Below are positions 40,991 through 49,338 of a stretch of DNA of 64,000 bases, piece by piece. The notes below the pieces were generated by a model. It was not told the DNA's origin and did not search any database. It saw only the letters and a list, made by a program, of their open reading frames with translations. Both the position numbers and the translations under genes were made by a program. Source of the DNA: Streptomyces sp. 3214.6 (lineage in GTDB: Bacteria > Actinomycetota > Actinomycetes > Streptomycetales > Streptomycetaceae); the NCBI RefSeq assembly GCF_900129855.1, contig NZ_LT670819.1, positions 6,386,001 to 6,450,000 on the forward strand. Reading direction: 5' to 3'. How positions within the stretch are numbered: position 1 is the stretch's first letter; each line of letters opens with the position of its first letter.

Positions 40991-41455
40991 ATGCGCAAGA
41001 AGTTGAGGGTGGCGGCCTACGCCGTCTGTGTCCGCGACGGCCAGGTTCTGCTCGCCCGCTCACCGGCCCCCGACGGCACCCGCGAGTGGGTGCTGCCCGG
41101 CGGCGGCATGGAGCACGGTGAGGATCCCCTCGACACCGTCGTGCGTGAACTGGACGAGGAGACCGGTTACCGCGTCGAGGTGACCGGCCTCCTCGGCATG
41201 GACTCCTCCCGCCGTGTCTTGCGCCGCGAGGGTCTGCGCGGCCCCCGGGACCACCACGGTCTGCGCATCGTCTATGAGGGTCGGATCATCGGCGGCGAAC
41301 TGCGCTACGAGGTGAACGGCTCCACCGACCTCGCCGCCTGGCACGACCTGGACGCGGTCGCGGACCTCGCCCGGGTGCGCCTGGTCGACGTGGCGCTCAG
41401 GCTGTGGCGCGAGCGCCCGGTGGACGGACGGGTGTCCGTGCCGCCGCAGGCGTGA
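40991..41455 (+). CDS. NUDIX hydrolase
   Basis: A 154-residue NUDIX protein with the box GGMEHGEDPLDTVVRELDEE followed by TGYRVEV (about residues 37-62), giving the metal-binding Glu residues in the REx2EE core. It would hydrolyse a nucleoside diphosphate linked to some other group; the substrate cannot be predicted. Upstream lie about 250 bp of relatively AT-rich DNA shared with the divergent protease gene. ATG 40991 starts the domain. Confidence 0.9.
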   Translation: MRKKLRVAAYAVCVRDGQVLLARSPAPDGTREWVLPGGGMEHGEDPLDTVVRELDEETGYRVEVTGLLGMDSSRRVLRREGLRGPRDHHGLRIVYEGRIIGGELRYEVNGSTDLAAWHDLDAVADLARVRLVDVALRLWRERPVDGRVSVPPQA

Positions 41456-41476
41456 CGGTCGCGGCGCCCGCGACCG
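41456..41476 (+). terminator. hairpin right after NUDIX gene
   Basis: CGGTCGCGG (41456-41464), loop CGC, CCGCGACCG (41468-41476): a perfect nine-pair stem starting at the base after the stop codon. Confidence 0.7.
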
Positions 41477-41618
41477 GCCGACGGGTGACCTGCGCGTCAC
41501 ACAGCATGCGCGGACATGTGACGTCGTGTTCATCCGTACGAAATGTCCGTACCGCCTCATATCGGCTAACCCGCACTTCACGGGGATGGCTTGATATCGG
41601 TGCAAGGCGGGTGATCGT

Positions 41619-42836
41619 GTGCGCAGGGGAAACGGACTGCGGGTGCTCTCGGTGTACGAGGGGTTCTTCTCCGGAGGGGCCCGGATCGTGCACAGCGATG
41701 TGGTGCTGGGACTGCGTGAGGGCGGCCAGCACCATCGGGTGCTGAGCGTCCACGGCGAGGTGCATCGCGAGGCCACCCGTCAGCGGATGGAGGACGACGC
41801 CTGCTACCGCAAGCTGACGGCGGCCGACGTGGGCGTGACGTCCCTCGGGCGTACGTTCGGAACGGCGGGTCTGGATCCGGCCGTCTTCACCGGTCCCGAG
41901 CTGGCCGATACCGCCAGGGCGACGGCCGACGCGGACGTCATCCTCTCCCTCAAGGAGCAGCCCCTCGCCCTCCTGCGTCAGGCGGGCCTGCCGCGGCGCC
42001 CGGTCGTGGTCTGTCTGCACCGCTCCGACCCCGAGAACCAGGGCCGCGCCCTCGACGACCTCAAGGCCGCGATCGCCGACGGCACCGTCGCGGCCGCCGT
42101 GTGCTGCGCGGAGTCGACCCGGGCCGCGTACGAGGCGGCCGGCGTCCCGTCCGCCCTGCTCCACGTGATCCCCAACGGCGTCGACCTGATCCGCTTCCGC
42201 CCGGACGCGGCCCGACGCCTCGCGGTCCGCACCTCCCTGGACATCCCGGTCGCTGCCCCGGTCGTCGTCTTCGCGGCCCGCTACGACGGCATGAAGAACG
42301 TCCCCCTGTTCCTGGCCGCGGCCAGGGCGTGGCTGGCCGCCGTGCCGGACGGACACGTCCTGATGTGCGGGGCCGGCATGACGGCGGCGAACCCGGGCCT
42401 GGACGCGGACATCGCGACGGCGTTCGGCGACGAGGACCACGGGCGGCTGCACCGGCTCGGCGTACGCCAGGACATGGAGGCGGTCTACGCGGCCGCCGAC
42501 GTCGTCGCGCTCACCTCCGCCTGGGGCGAGGCGGCCCCGCTGTGTCTCATCGAGGGCATGATGTGCGGGGCCGTCCCGGTGGCCACGGACGTCGGCGACA
42601 GCGCGGCGATCGTCGCGGGCCACGGCCTCGTGACCCCGCCGGCCCCGGACGCCATCGCGGCGGCCTGGACGGAGGCGGTGGCGAACCGTTCCGTCTACAC
42701 CCCGGCCCTCACCGCGAGCCGCGAGCGCTTCAGCCGGACGAGAATGATCGCTTCCTACGCGGCCCTGATCGACCGCGTCTACGCGGGAGCCCCCCTCAGC
42801 CTCACCTCCCCGGAGGACAACCCGAACTACGGCTGA
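41619..42836 (+). CDS. GT4-family glycosyltransferase
   Basis: A 405-residue GT-B glycosyltransferase. The donor-binding motifs are HVIPNGVDLIRFRPD and the Ex7E-like SAWGEAAPLCLIEGMMCGAVPVATDVG (about residues 305-330). The N-terminal domain starts RVLSVYEGFFSGGARIVHSDVV, where the Gly loop binds the acceptor side. It is soluble, without membrane helix. No other cell-surface sugar genes are adjacent, so the acceptor is unknown. GTG 41619 has only a weak ribosome binding site. Its stop directly abuts the stop of the next, convergent gene. Confidence 0.87.
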   Translation: MRRGNGLRVLSVYEGFFSGGARIVHSDVVLGLREGGQHHRVLSVHGEVHREATRQRMEDDACYRKLTAADVGVTSLGRTFGTAGLDPAVFTGPELADTARATADADVILSLKEQPLALLRQAGLPRRPVVVCLHRSDPENQGRALDDLKAAIADGTVAAAVCCAESTRAAYEAAGVPSALLHVIPNGVDLIRFRPDAARRLAVRTSLDIPVAAPVVVFAARYDGMKNVPLFLAAARAWLAAVPDGHVLMCGAGMTAANPGLDADIATAFGDEDHGRLHRLGVRQDMEAVYAAADVVALTSAWGEAAPLCLIEGMMCGAVPVATDVGDSAAIVAGHGLVTPPAPDAIAAAWTEAVANRSVYTPALTASRERFSRTRMIASYAALIDRVYAGAPLSLTSPEDNPNYG

Positions 42837-43895
42837 CTACCGGGGCAGTACCACGACGTACGCGGCGGGGTCCCTGTCGTTCGAGGCCATCAGGGCCGTG
42901 CGGACCACCGCCGCCTGCTGCTCCATCGAGTGCCTCAGCTTCTTCGGCGTGATGTACACGACCGTGATGCCCAGGCGCTCCAGGTGCTCGCGCTTGCGTG
43001 CGTACTCCGACCACAGGGCGTCCTCGTCCTGGCGCGGCGCCCGCGTGTCCAGCTCCACCGCGACCGCCTGTTCCGGCCAGTACGCGTCCAGGCCGCCCAG
43101 GTGGGGGCCGCCGGGCAGCCGGAGGTCGACGTTCCACACCGGGTCGGGGAGGCCGTACTCGCGCACCATCGTGTAGAGGCGGTTCTCCGCGATCGCGCGG
43201 CCCTCCGCGAGCAGGGAGTCCACCGCGTCCACCACGTGCGGTCGGCTCAGCAGCTTCGCGTCGTTCAACTCCCGTACCACCGAAGCAGGTTCGCAGTGGC
43301 CGCCGCGCACCGCCTCCGACAGCAGCCGGCGAACCACCCCCGCGTCCGTCAGCTGTGCCACCGCGTCGGCCAGCGCGCGCGGCACCGGCGCCACCTGGAC
43401 GCCCGTGGCCAACTCGCACGCCGGCAGGTCCGCCGTGCGGATGACGTGCGCGCAGCCCGTCGAGCGCAGTCGGCGCCGGCGCGGGACCAGGACGTCGATG
43501 TGCTCCAGGGACAGCAGCGGCGGAGCCGCCGACAGACCGTGCAGGTTCAGGGCCGCCAGACCCGTGATCATCGCCTCCTGGTACACCGGCCGGTGCGGTT
43601 CCCCGGCGCCCGGCTGGGCCGGCACGGCGGGCGCCGACGCCTCGCGGCCCGCGTACATCAGCACCGCGTGCAGCCGCTCCTCGCTGGTCGGCGGGCCCGG
43701 GTGGAGCAGGTACACGCCGGGGAGGAGCTGCTGCCAGGGGCCGTCGGGGCGGCACTGCTCGTTGGCCTCGGCCTGCGAGACGCCCTGCGCGCGGAGCTGG
43801 GCCGCCGTCGAGACGCGGCGGTGGACGTCCGACAGATGGCGGACGGGGCGGGGGGACGCCGAGGGAAGGTGGGGGAGCGGGGTGTTGGGGTTCAT
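42837..43895 (-). CDS. AbiEi/DUF559-like protein with PD-(D/E)XK-type C-terminus
   Basis: A 352-residue protein. The N-terminal part (about residues 25-75, VHRRVSTAAQLRAQGVSQAEANEQC... LLPGVYLLHPGPPTSEERLHAVLMYAG) resembles the winged-helix of AbiEi-type antitoxins. The C-terminal part (about 245-350) resembles DUF559/Vsr-like nuclease folds: VWNVDLRLPGG, LDAYWPEQAVAVELDTR (candidate D...E active site) and REHLERLGITVVYITPKKL. Such fusions are common in actinobacteria as single genes with no obvious partner, and none is visible here. Nuclease activity is inference. ATG 43895 precedes the conserved part. Confidence 0.72.
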   Translation of the reverse strand: MNPNTPLPHLPSASPRPVRHLSDVHRRVSTAAQLRAQGVSQAEANEQCRPDGPWQQLLPGVYLLHPGPPTSEERLHAVLMYAGREASAPAVPAQPGAGEPHRPVYQEAMITGLAALNLHGLSAAPPLLSLEHIDVLVPRRRRLRSTGCAHVIRTADLPACELATGVQVAPVPRALADAVAQLTDAGVVRRLLSEAVRGGHCEPASVVRELNDAKLLSRPHVVDAVDSLLAEGRAIAENRLYTMVREYGLPDPVWNVDLRLPGGPHLGGLDAYWPEQAVAVELDTRAPRQDEDALWSEYARKREHLERLGITVVYITPKKLRHSMEQQAAVVRTALMASNDRDPAAYVVVLPR

Positions 43896-44008
43896 GCAAC
43901 GGGGATTCCGCGCCCGGCCGGCGTCCTAACCGCTGTTACACGCCCGTCGACAAACCCGGACAAGCTCACCCTAAAGGACGGGTGTTCGGGTGCCGATTAG
44001 GGACCGAA

Positions 44009-44041
44009 AACCCCTGGTCCCGAATGGGCGGGCCAGGGGTT
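44009..44041 (-). terminator. intrinsic terminator of the second pepN
   Basis: On the minus strand AACCCCTGG pairs with CCAGGGGTT (arms at 44033-44041 and 44009-44017), and the stem is followed by TTTTCGG. This is one of the few hairpins here with a T run, about 60 bp after the pepN stop. Confidence 0.75.
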
Positions 44042-44056
44042 ACGGTTCCGATTGAC

Positions 44057-44090
44057 TGAATTCCGTAACGGTGACCGTCGACGGAATTCA
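44057..44090. repeat. nested inverted repeat after second pepN
   Basis: TGAATTCCGT (44057-44066) and ACGGAATTCA (44081-44090) are perfect arms; the 14-base loop holds a second palindrome, ACGGT-G-ACCGT (44068-44078). It lies 12 bp past the pepN stop, before the T-tailed hairpin. Confidence 0.8.
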
Positions 44091-44101
44091 TGGCCAACGA
44101 T

Positions 44102-46708
44102 TCAGTCGGCCTGAGCCCCCGTCCCGGGCTCCGCCTCCGCCCCGGCCTCCGCCGCACACGCCTGCGCCCGCAGCGACCGCGCCAGATCGTCCTGCGCCTC
44201 CAGCACCAGCCGCCGCAGCGCCGGGGCCGCCGACTCGTGCGCCGCCAGCCACGCGTCCGCCGCCTCCAGCGTCGCGGGGGAGTCCTGCAGCGACGGGAAC
44301 AGGCCCTTGACGACGTTCATCGCGATCTGGATCGAGCGCTCCGACCAGATGCGCCCGATCGACGCGAAGTACTTCTGCGCGTACGGCGCGAGCAGCTCCC
44401 GCTGCGAGGGCTGGGCGAACCCCGCGATCGTCGCCTCCACCAGCGCGTTGGACAGCGCGTCCGACTCCACCAGCTGGGCCCAGGCCTGCGCCTTGACCGC
44501 CGCCGAGGGGCGGGCGGCGAGGCAGCGCACCTGGTGCCGCTTGCCGGACGCCGTGTCGTCGCGGGCCAGTTCGGCCGTCAGCGCCTTCTCGTCGGCGAAC
44601 CCGTGCGCGACCAGCGGCTCCAGGAACACCCAGCGCAGCTCCTGGTCGACGTCCAGCCCCTCGATGGCGGCCGTGCCGTCCAGCAGGCCCTGGAGCAGGT
44701 CGAAGCCGGCCGGGTCCTGCGCCGTCTGCGCGTAGAAACGCGCCCACGCCAGCTGGTGCTCGCTGCCCGGCTCGGCGGCGTACAGCTCACGCTCGGCGCC
44801 CTCGGAGAGCAGGGAGCCGCCGCGCAGCCGCCAGTCCGGCGCCGCGTAGTGCACCAGCGCCGAGTCCGCCCACGCGTGCAGCATCTGCAGCACCCCGATG
44901 TCGGACTCGCGCCCCGCGAACCGCAGCACCAGGTCGACGAAGTCCTGCGCGGGCAGCAGCGCGTCCCGGGTCAGGTTCCACAGCGCCGACCAGCACAGGG
45001 CGCGGGCCAGCGGGTCGGTCATCGAGCCCAGGTGCTCCCGCAGCGTGGCCAGCGAGGTCGCGTCGAACCGGATCTTGCAGTACGTCAGGTCGTCGTCGTT
45101 GACCAGCACCAGCTCCGGGGCCGCCTCGCCCACCAGCTCCGTCACGACCGTACGCGGCCCGTCGACGTCCGTCTCGGCGCGCGCATACCGCACCAGAGCG
45201 CCCTCCTGGAGGCGGTACAGGCCGATCGCCACCCGGTGCGGGCGCAGCTCCGGGTGCGACTCCGCCGCCTCCTGGACCACCGCCAGCTCGCTCACGCGGC
45301 CCTCCGGGTCCAGCAGCACCTGCGGGGTCAGCGCGTTCACGCCCGCCGTCTGCAGCCAGGACCGCGCCCAGGCGCCCATGTCCCGGCCGCTGGTCTCGCC
45401 GAGCACCGACAGCAGATCGCCGAGGCGCGTGTTTCCGTACGCGTGCCGCTTGAAGTAGCGGCGGGCGCCTTCCAGGAACGCGTCCTGCCCGACGTACGCC
45501 ACCAGCTGCTTCAGGACCGACGCACCCTTGGCGTAGGTGATGCCGTCGAAGTTGAGCTTGGCGTCCTGCAGGTCGCGGATGTCGGCGGTGACGGGGTGGG
45601 TCGAGGGGAGCTGGTCGGCGCGGTAGGCCCAGGCCTTGCGGCGGTTGGCGAAGGTGATCCACCCGTCGCTGAAGCGGGTCGCGCCGACGAGGGCGAACGC
45701 GCCCATGAAGTCCGCGAAGGACTCCTTCAGCCACAGGTCGTCCCACCACTCCATGGTGACCAGGTCGCCGAACCACATGTGGGCCATCTCGTGCAGGATG
45801 ACGTTCGCCCGCGCCTCGTACGACGCCCGCGTCACCTTGCCCCGGAAGATGTACTCCTCCCGGAAGGTCACCAGCCCCGGGTTCTCCATCGCGCCGAGGT
45901 TGTACTCGGGGACGAACGCCTGGTCGTACTTCCCGAAGGGGTACGGGTAGTCGAAGTGGTCGTGGAAGAAGTCCAGGCCCTGCCTGGTGATCAGGAACAC
46001 GTCCTCGGCCTCGAAGTACGGCGCCAGACCCTTGCGGCACATCGCGCCGAGGGGGATCTCCAGGGTCGTACCGTCCGCGAGGACACGGCTGTAGGAGTCC
46101 GTCACGTAGTGGTAGGGGCCGGCCACGACACAGGTGATGTACGTGGAGATCGGCTTCGTCTCCGCGAACCGCCACACCCCGTCCGCGCGCTCGCCGACGC
46201 CGTTGCTCCACACCGTCCACTCCTGCGGCGCGCGCACCTCGAACCGGAACGGGGCCTTGAGGTCGGGCTGTTCGAAGTTCGCGAAGACCCGGCGGGCGTC
46301 GGCCGGCTCGTACTGCGTGTACAGGTACACCTCGCCGTCCTCCGGGTCGACGAAGCGGTGCAGGCCCTCGCCGGTGCGGGAGTAGGCGCACTGCGCGTCG
46401 ACGACCAGCTCGTTCTCCGCCGCGAGGTCCTCCAGGAGGATCCGGACGCCGTCGAAGACCTCGCCGGGGTCGAGATCACGGCCGTTGAGGGAGACGGACG
46501 TCACACTCGGCGCGATCAGGTCCGCGAAACTCGACGCGCCGGGCTCGTTGCAGCGGAAGCGGATCGTGGTGACCGACCGGAACGTGCCCGGCTCGCCGTT
46601 CCCGTCGGCGATCGCCGAACGCACGTCGAGGGACACGTCGTACCCGTCGACGGACAGCAGGGCGGCCCGCTCCCGGGCCTCGTCGCGGGACAGGTTCTCA
46701 CCGGGCAC
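44102..46708 (-). CDS. pepN: aminopeptidase N, second copy
   Basis: An 868-residue M1 aminopeptidase. GAMEN is in YNLGAMENPGLVTFREEYIF, the zinc site is HEMAH in NVILHEMAHMWFGDLV, and WLKESFAD supplies the third ligand. Domain order and length match the copy at 31542-34109, and many blocks are near-identical in pattern (DGITYAKGASVLKQLVAYVG), but the two differ throughout, so the duplication is old. GTG 46708 follows GAGGGAG and gives PGENLSRDEARERA. It diverges from the thioredoxin-fold gene. Confidence 0.94.
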   Translation of the reverse strand: MPGENLSRDEARERAALLSVDGYDVSLDVRSAIADGNGEPGTFRSVTTIRFRCNEPGASSFADLIAPSVTSVSLNGRDLDPGEVFDGVRILLEDLAAENELVVDAQCAYSRTGEGLHRFVDPEDGEVYLYTQYEPADARRVFANFEQPDLKAPFRFEVRAPQEWTVWSNGVGERADGVWRFAETKPISTYITCVVAGPYHYVTDSYSRVLADGTTLEIPLGAMCRKGLAPYFEAEDVFLITRQGLDFFHDHFDYPYPFGKYDQAFVPEYNLGAMENPGLVTFREEYIFRGKVTRASYEARANVILHEMAHMWFGDLVTMEWWDDLWLKESFADFMGAFALVGATRFSDGWITFANRRKAWAYRADQLPSTHPVTADIRDLQDAKLNFDGITYAKGASVLKQLVAYVGQDAFLEGARRYFKRHAYGNTRLGDLLSVLGETSGRDMGAWARSWLQTAGVNALTPQVLLDPEGRVSELAVVQEAAESHPELRPHRVAIGLYRLQEGALVRYARAETDVDGPRTVVTELVGEAAPELVLVNDDDLTYCKIRFDATSLATLREHLGSMTDPLARALCWSALWNLTRDALLPAQDFVDLVLRFAGRESDIGVLQMLHAWADSALVHYAAPDWRLRGGSLLSEGAERELYAAEPGSEHQLAWARFYAQTAQDPAGFDLLQGLLDGTAAIEGLDVDQELRWVFLEPLVAHGFADEKALTAELARDDTASGKRHQVRCLAARPSAAVKAQAWAQLVESDALSNALVEATIAGFAQPSQRELLAPYAQKYFASIGRIWSERSIQIAMNVVKGLFPSLQDSPATLEAADAWLAAHESAAPALRRLVLEAQDDLARSLRAQACAAEAGAEAEPGTGAQAD

Positions 46709-46857
46709 GGGCGGTACTCCCTCGTTAGCGGCCTCAAGGCTGTGGACAGGAGCGATCCTGCCACGCGCTCCTGACCTCGGGCAGCAGGGAATGCGCGGCA
46801 CGGACGGCGGTGTTGTGCATGGGAAGCCCTTTTCTTGCGGATCTCTTGAGGAGAGAC

Positions 46858-47502
46858 ATGTCCGAGAAGACCCCCGTCGACTTCTGGTTCGACCCGCTGT
46901 GCCCCTGGGCCTGGATGACCTCCCGGTGGGTTCTGGAAGTGGAGAAGGTCCGTGACATCGAGGTGCGCTGGCACATCATGAGCCTCGCCGTCCTCAATGA
47001 GAACAAGCTCGACGAGCTGCCCGAGGAGTACCGGGAGATGCTCGAGGTCAAGGCGTGGCAGCCGGTCCGCGTGGTCACCGCCGCCTGGCAGAAGCACGGC
47101 GCCGACGTCCTCGGCCCGCTCTACACCGCGCTCGGCACCCGCATCCACAACGGGGGCGAGGGCCCCACCCTGTCGGCCATCGCCGGCGCGCTCGCCGACG
47201 TCGGCCTGCCCGCCGACCTGATCGACTACGCCGAGCAGAAGGACTTCGAGTTCGACGCCGAGCTGCGCGCCTCGCACAAGGAGGGCATCGACAAGGTCGG
47301 CCAGGACGTCGGCACCCCGGTCATCGCCGTGCCCGGCGCCGACGGCGAGCAGATCGCCTTCTTCGGCCCCGTCGTCACCCCCGCCCCCAAGGGCGAGGAG
47401 GCCGCCCGCCTCTGGGACGGCACCCTCGCGGTCGCCTCGGTCCCCGGCTTCTACGAGATCAAGCGCACCCGCACCAAGGGCCCCGACTTCAGCAACCTGT
47501 AA
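46858..47502 (+). CDS. DsbA-fold protein similar to mycothiol-dependent reductase Rv2466c
   Basis: A 214-residue thioredoxin-fold protein of the DsbA/FrnE group. It strongly resembles the mycothiol-dependent nitroreductase Rv2466c in VDFWFDPLCPWAW, VRDIEVRWHIMSLAVLNENK, GTRIHNGG, VGQDVGTPVIAV and LKR-type end. The active site is CPWA, not CPWC, so only the first Cys remains. A monothiol mechanism using mycothiol is likely. ATG 46858 has GAGGAGAG upstream. Expression from the gap shared with pepN is expected. Confidence 0.87.
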   Translation: MSEKTPVDFWFDPLCPWAWMTSRWVLEVEKVRDIEVRWHIMSLAVLNENKLDELPEEYREMLEVKAWQPVRVVTAAWQKHGADVLGPLYTALGTRIHNGGEGPTLSAIAGALADVGLPADLIDYAEQKDFEFDAELRASHKEGIDKVGQDVGTPVIAVPGADGEQIAFFGPVVTPAPKGEEAARLWDGTLAVASVPGFYEIKRTRTKGPDFSNL

Positions 47503-47522
47503 CACCGGCCCGCGGGGCCGTC

Positions 47523-48167
47523 TCACGGCCGGCGCAGCAGTCCCCGCTCCATGGCCACCACCACCGCCCGGGTCCGGTCGTTCACGTCCAGCTTGGCGAA
47601 CAGACGCAGCAGGTGCGTCTTGACGGTGGCCTCGGAGATGACGAGGCGTCGGCCGATCTCGGCGTTGGTCAGCCCGTCGGCGACCCCGCCGAGGACGTCG
47701 GTCTCCCGGGCGGTCAGCGCCTCCTGCACCGGGCGCCGCATCCGGGCGACCAGCTTCTCCGCCACCCGGGGTGCGAGCACCGTCTCTCCGCGCGCCGCCG
47801 CCCGGATCGCGTCGACGAGCTGCTCGCGCGTGGTGTCCTTCAGCAGGTAGCCGATGGCGCCGGCCTCCACCCCGCGCTCGATGTCCGCGTCCGTGTCGTA
47901 CGTCGTCAGGATCAGCACCCGGGTGCGGGGGTGCCGGGCGACGATCTCGGTCGTCGTCGTGACCCCGTCGAGGACCGGCATCCTCAGGTCGACGAGGGCC
48001 ACGTCCGGGGCGTGCCGCTCGACGAGGTCGAGGGCGGCCCGGCCGTCGCCCGCCTCGCCGACGACCTCGATGCCGTCCTCGCCGGCCAGCAGGGCGATCA
48101 CCCCGGCCCGCATGACGGTGTGGTCGTCGACCACCACGACCCGCAGTGCTGCCGCGTCGCCGCTCAT
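47523..48167 (-). CDS. NarL/LuxR-type response regulator
   Basis: A 214-residue two-component regulator. Receiver domain: VVVVDDHTVMRAG, phospho-acceptor Asp in VALVDLRMPVLDG, Thr in LILTTYDTD and Lys in YLLKDTT. C-terminal LuxR helix-turn-helix: LTARETDVLGGVADGLTNAEIGRRLVISEATVKTHLLRLFAKL. Its ATG overlaps the kinase gene stop by four bases. It probably controls the MMPL exporter gene at the head of the same operon. Confidence 0.93.
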   Translation of the reverse strand: MSGDAAALRVVVVDDHTVMRAGVIALLAGEDGIEVVGEAGDGRAALDLVERHAPDVALVDLRMPVLDGVTTTTEIVARHPRTRVLILTTYDTDADIERGVEAGAIGYLLKDTTREQLVDAIRAAARGETVLAPRVAEKLVARMRRPVQEALTARETDVLGGVADGLTNAEIGRRLVISEATVKTHLLRLFAKLDVNDRTRAVVVAMERGLLRRP

Positions 48168-49333
48168 ACCGGAATCACCGCCAGGATCCTCGTGCCGTCC
48201 CCGATCGAACTGGTCACCGTCAGCCTCCCGCCCAGTTCCGCCAGTCGCTTGCGCATTCCGTCCAGCCCGAAACCCACCGCGTCCCCCACCACGAACCCGG
48301 TGCCGTCGTCGGTGATCTCCAGTTCCACCCCGTACGGCCGTTGGGCCAGCACCAGCCCCACGGTCGACGCGCGGGCGTGCTTGCGCACGTTGGCCAGCGA
48401 CTCCTGGGCGCAGCGCAGCAGCGCGATCCGGGTCCGCTGGTCGCAGTCGAGGTCGGCCAGGTCGGCCGCCACGGTGAGCCCGGTGTCCTCCGCGAACCGG
48501 TCCAGGACCCGGCGGAGCGTCCGGGCCAGGGACGCCGACCCGTCCGGGGGGTGGCCCGAGCCGACCAGCTCCCGTGCCTCCGCCAGGTTCTCCCGGGCCG
48601 TCGACTCGATCGAGCGCAGCTGGCGCGCGGCGCGGCCGGGGTCCACCACGAGCTCCGTGCGCGCGGCCTCCGCGAGGACCACGATCGAGGCGAAGCCCTG
48701 CGCGAGGGTGTCGTGGATCTCCCGCGCCAGCCGCTCCCGCTCGTCCGCCGCGCCCTGCCGCTGGTGCGCCTCGGACAGCTGGGCCTGCGTCTGCTCCAAC
48801 TCCTCGATCAGCCGGGCCCGTTCGGCGCTCTGCTCGACCACCGAGTGCGCCCACAGCCCGATCAGCACCCCCACCGCGACGACGATCAGAGTGGACACGG
48901 CCGTCTCGCCCAGGAACTCCGCCGTCCAGCCCTGCTGGAGCCAACTCCCCAGCAGGGTCGAGGCGGTGGCGAGCCCGAGGAACCCCATGGAGATTCTCGG
49001 GGTCCGCCCGAACATCCAGTAGTGCGGCAGCGTCACCATGAACAGCGCCGCGTAGCTGGTGCGCAGATACGCCAGCCCGCCGAGCGCGAGCACCAGCACC
49101 GTGAGGTAACCGTGCGGCCGGACGACGGGGTTGCCCGGGAAGCGGTCCAGCAGCGCGTAGCTCAGCACCACACAGCCCAGCAGCGCCAGCGCCTCGTACA
49201 TGCCCCCGCCGGGCCTGCGCTGCGCGACGATCCCGGCGGCCATCGCGGCGAACAGCACCCAGCAGATCGTGTTCCAGCGGCGCAGCGAGGTGGCCCAGAA
49301 GGTGTCGGCGGAGGGCCCGGCGAGAACGGTCAT
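48164..49333 (-). CDS. membrane sensor histidine kinase (HisKA_3)
   Basis: A 389-residue kinase. About five or six membrane helices fill residues 15-180, with no large external domain, so it likely senses a membrane-associated signal. The cytoplasmic part has RERLAREIHDTLAQGFASIVV with the phosphorylated His (about residue 203), the N box CAQESLANVRKHARAS and the G box ITDDGTGF...GFGLDGMRKRL. ATG 49333 lies five bases downstream of the MMPL stop. It forms a pair with the following response regulator. Confidence 0.92.
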   Translation of the reverse strand: MTVLAGPSADTFWATSLRRWNTICWVLFAAMAAGIVAQRRPGGGMYEALALLGCVVLSYALLDRFPGNPVVRPHGYLTVLVLALGGLAYLRTSYAALFMVTLPHYWMFGRTPRISMGFLGLATASTLLGSWLQQGWTAEFLGETAVSTLIVVAVGVLIGLWAHSVVEQSAERARLIEELEQTQAQLSEAHQRQGAADERERLAREIHDTLAQGFASIVVLAEAARTELVVDPGRAARQLRSIESTARENLAEARELVGSGHPPDGSASLARTLRRVLDRFAEDTGLTVAADLADLDCDQRTRIALLRCAQESLANVRKHARASTVGLVLAQRPYGVELEITDDGTGFVVGDAVGFGLDGMRKRLAELGGRLTVTSSIGDGTRILAVIPV

Positions 49334-49338
49334 ACCGA

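Noticed and set aside
41456..41618. Search for a tRNA gene in the gap before the glycosyltransferase
   Set aside because: No cloverleaf or TTCNANNC-type T arm could be built; only a terminator hairpin after the NUDIX gene is present.
44090..46774. An 894-codon plus-strand frame opposite the second pepN
   Set aside because: Same situation as the first pepN; the minus-strand protein has GAMEN and HEMAH and explains the region.
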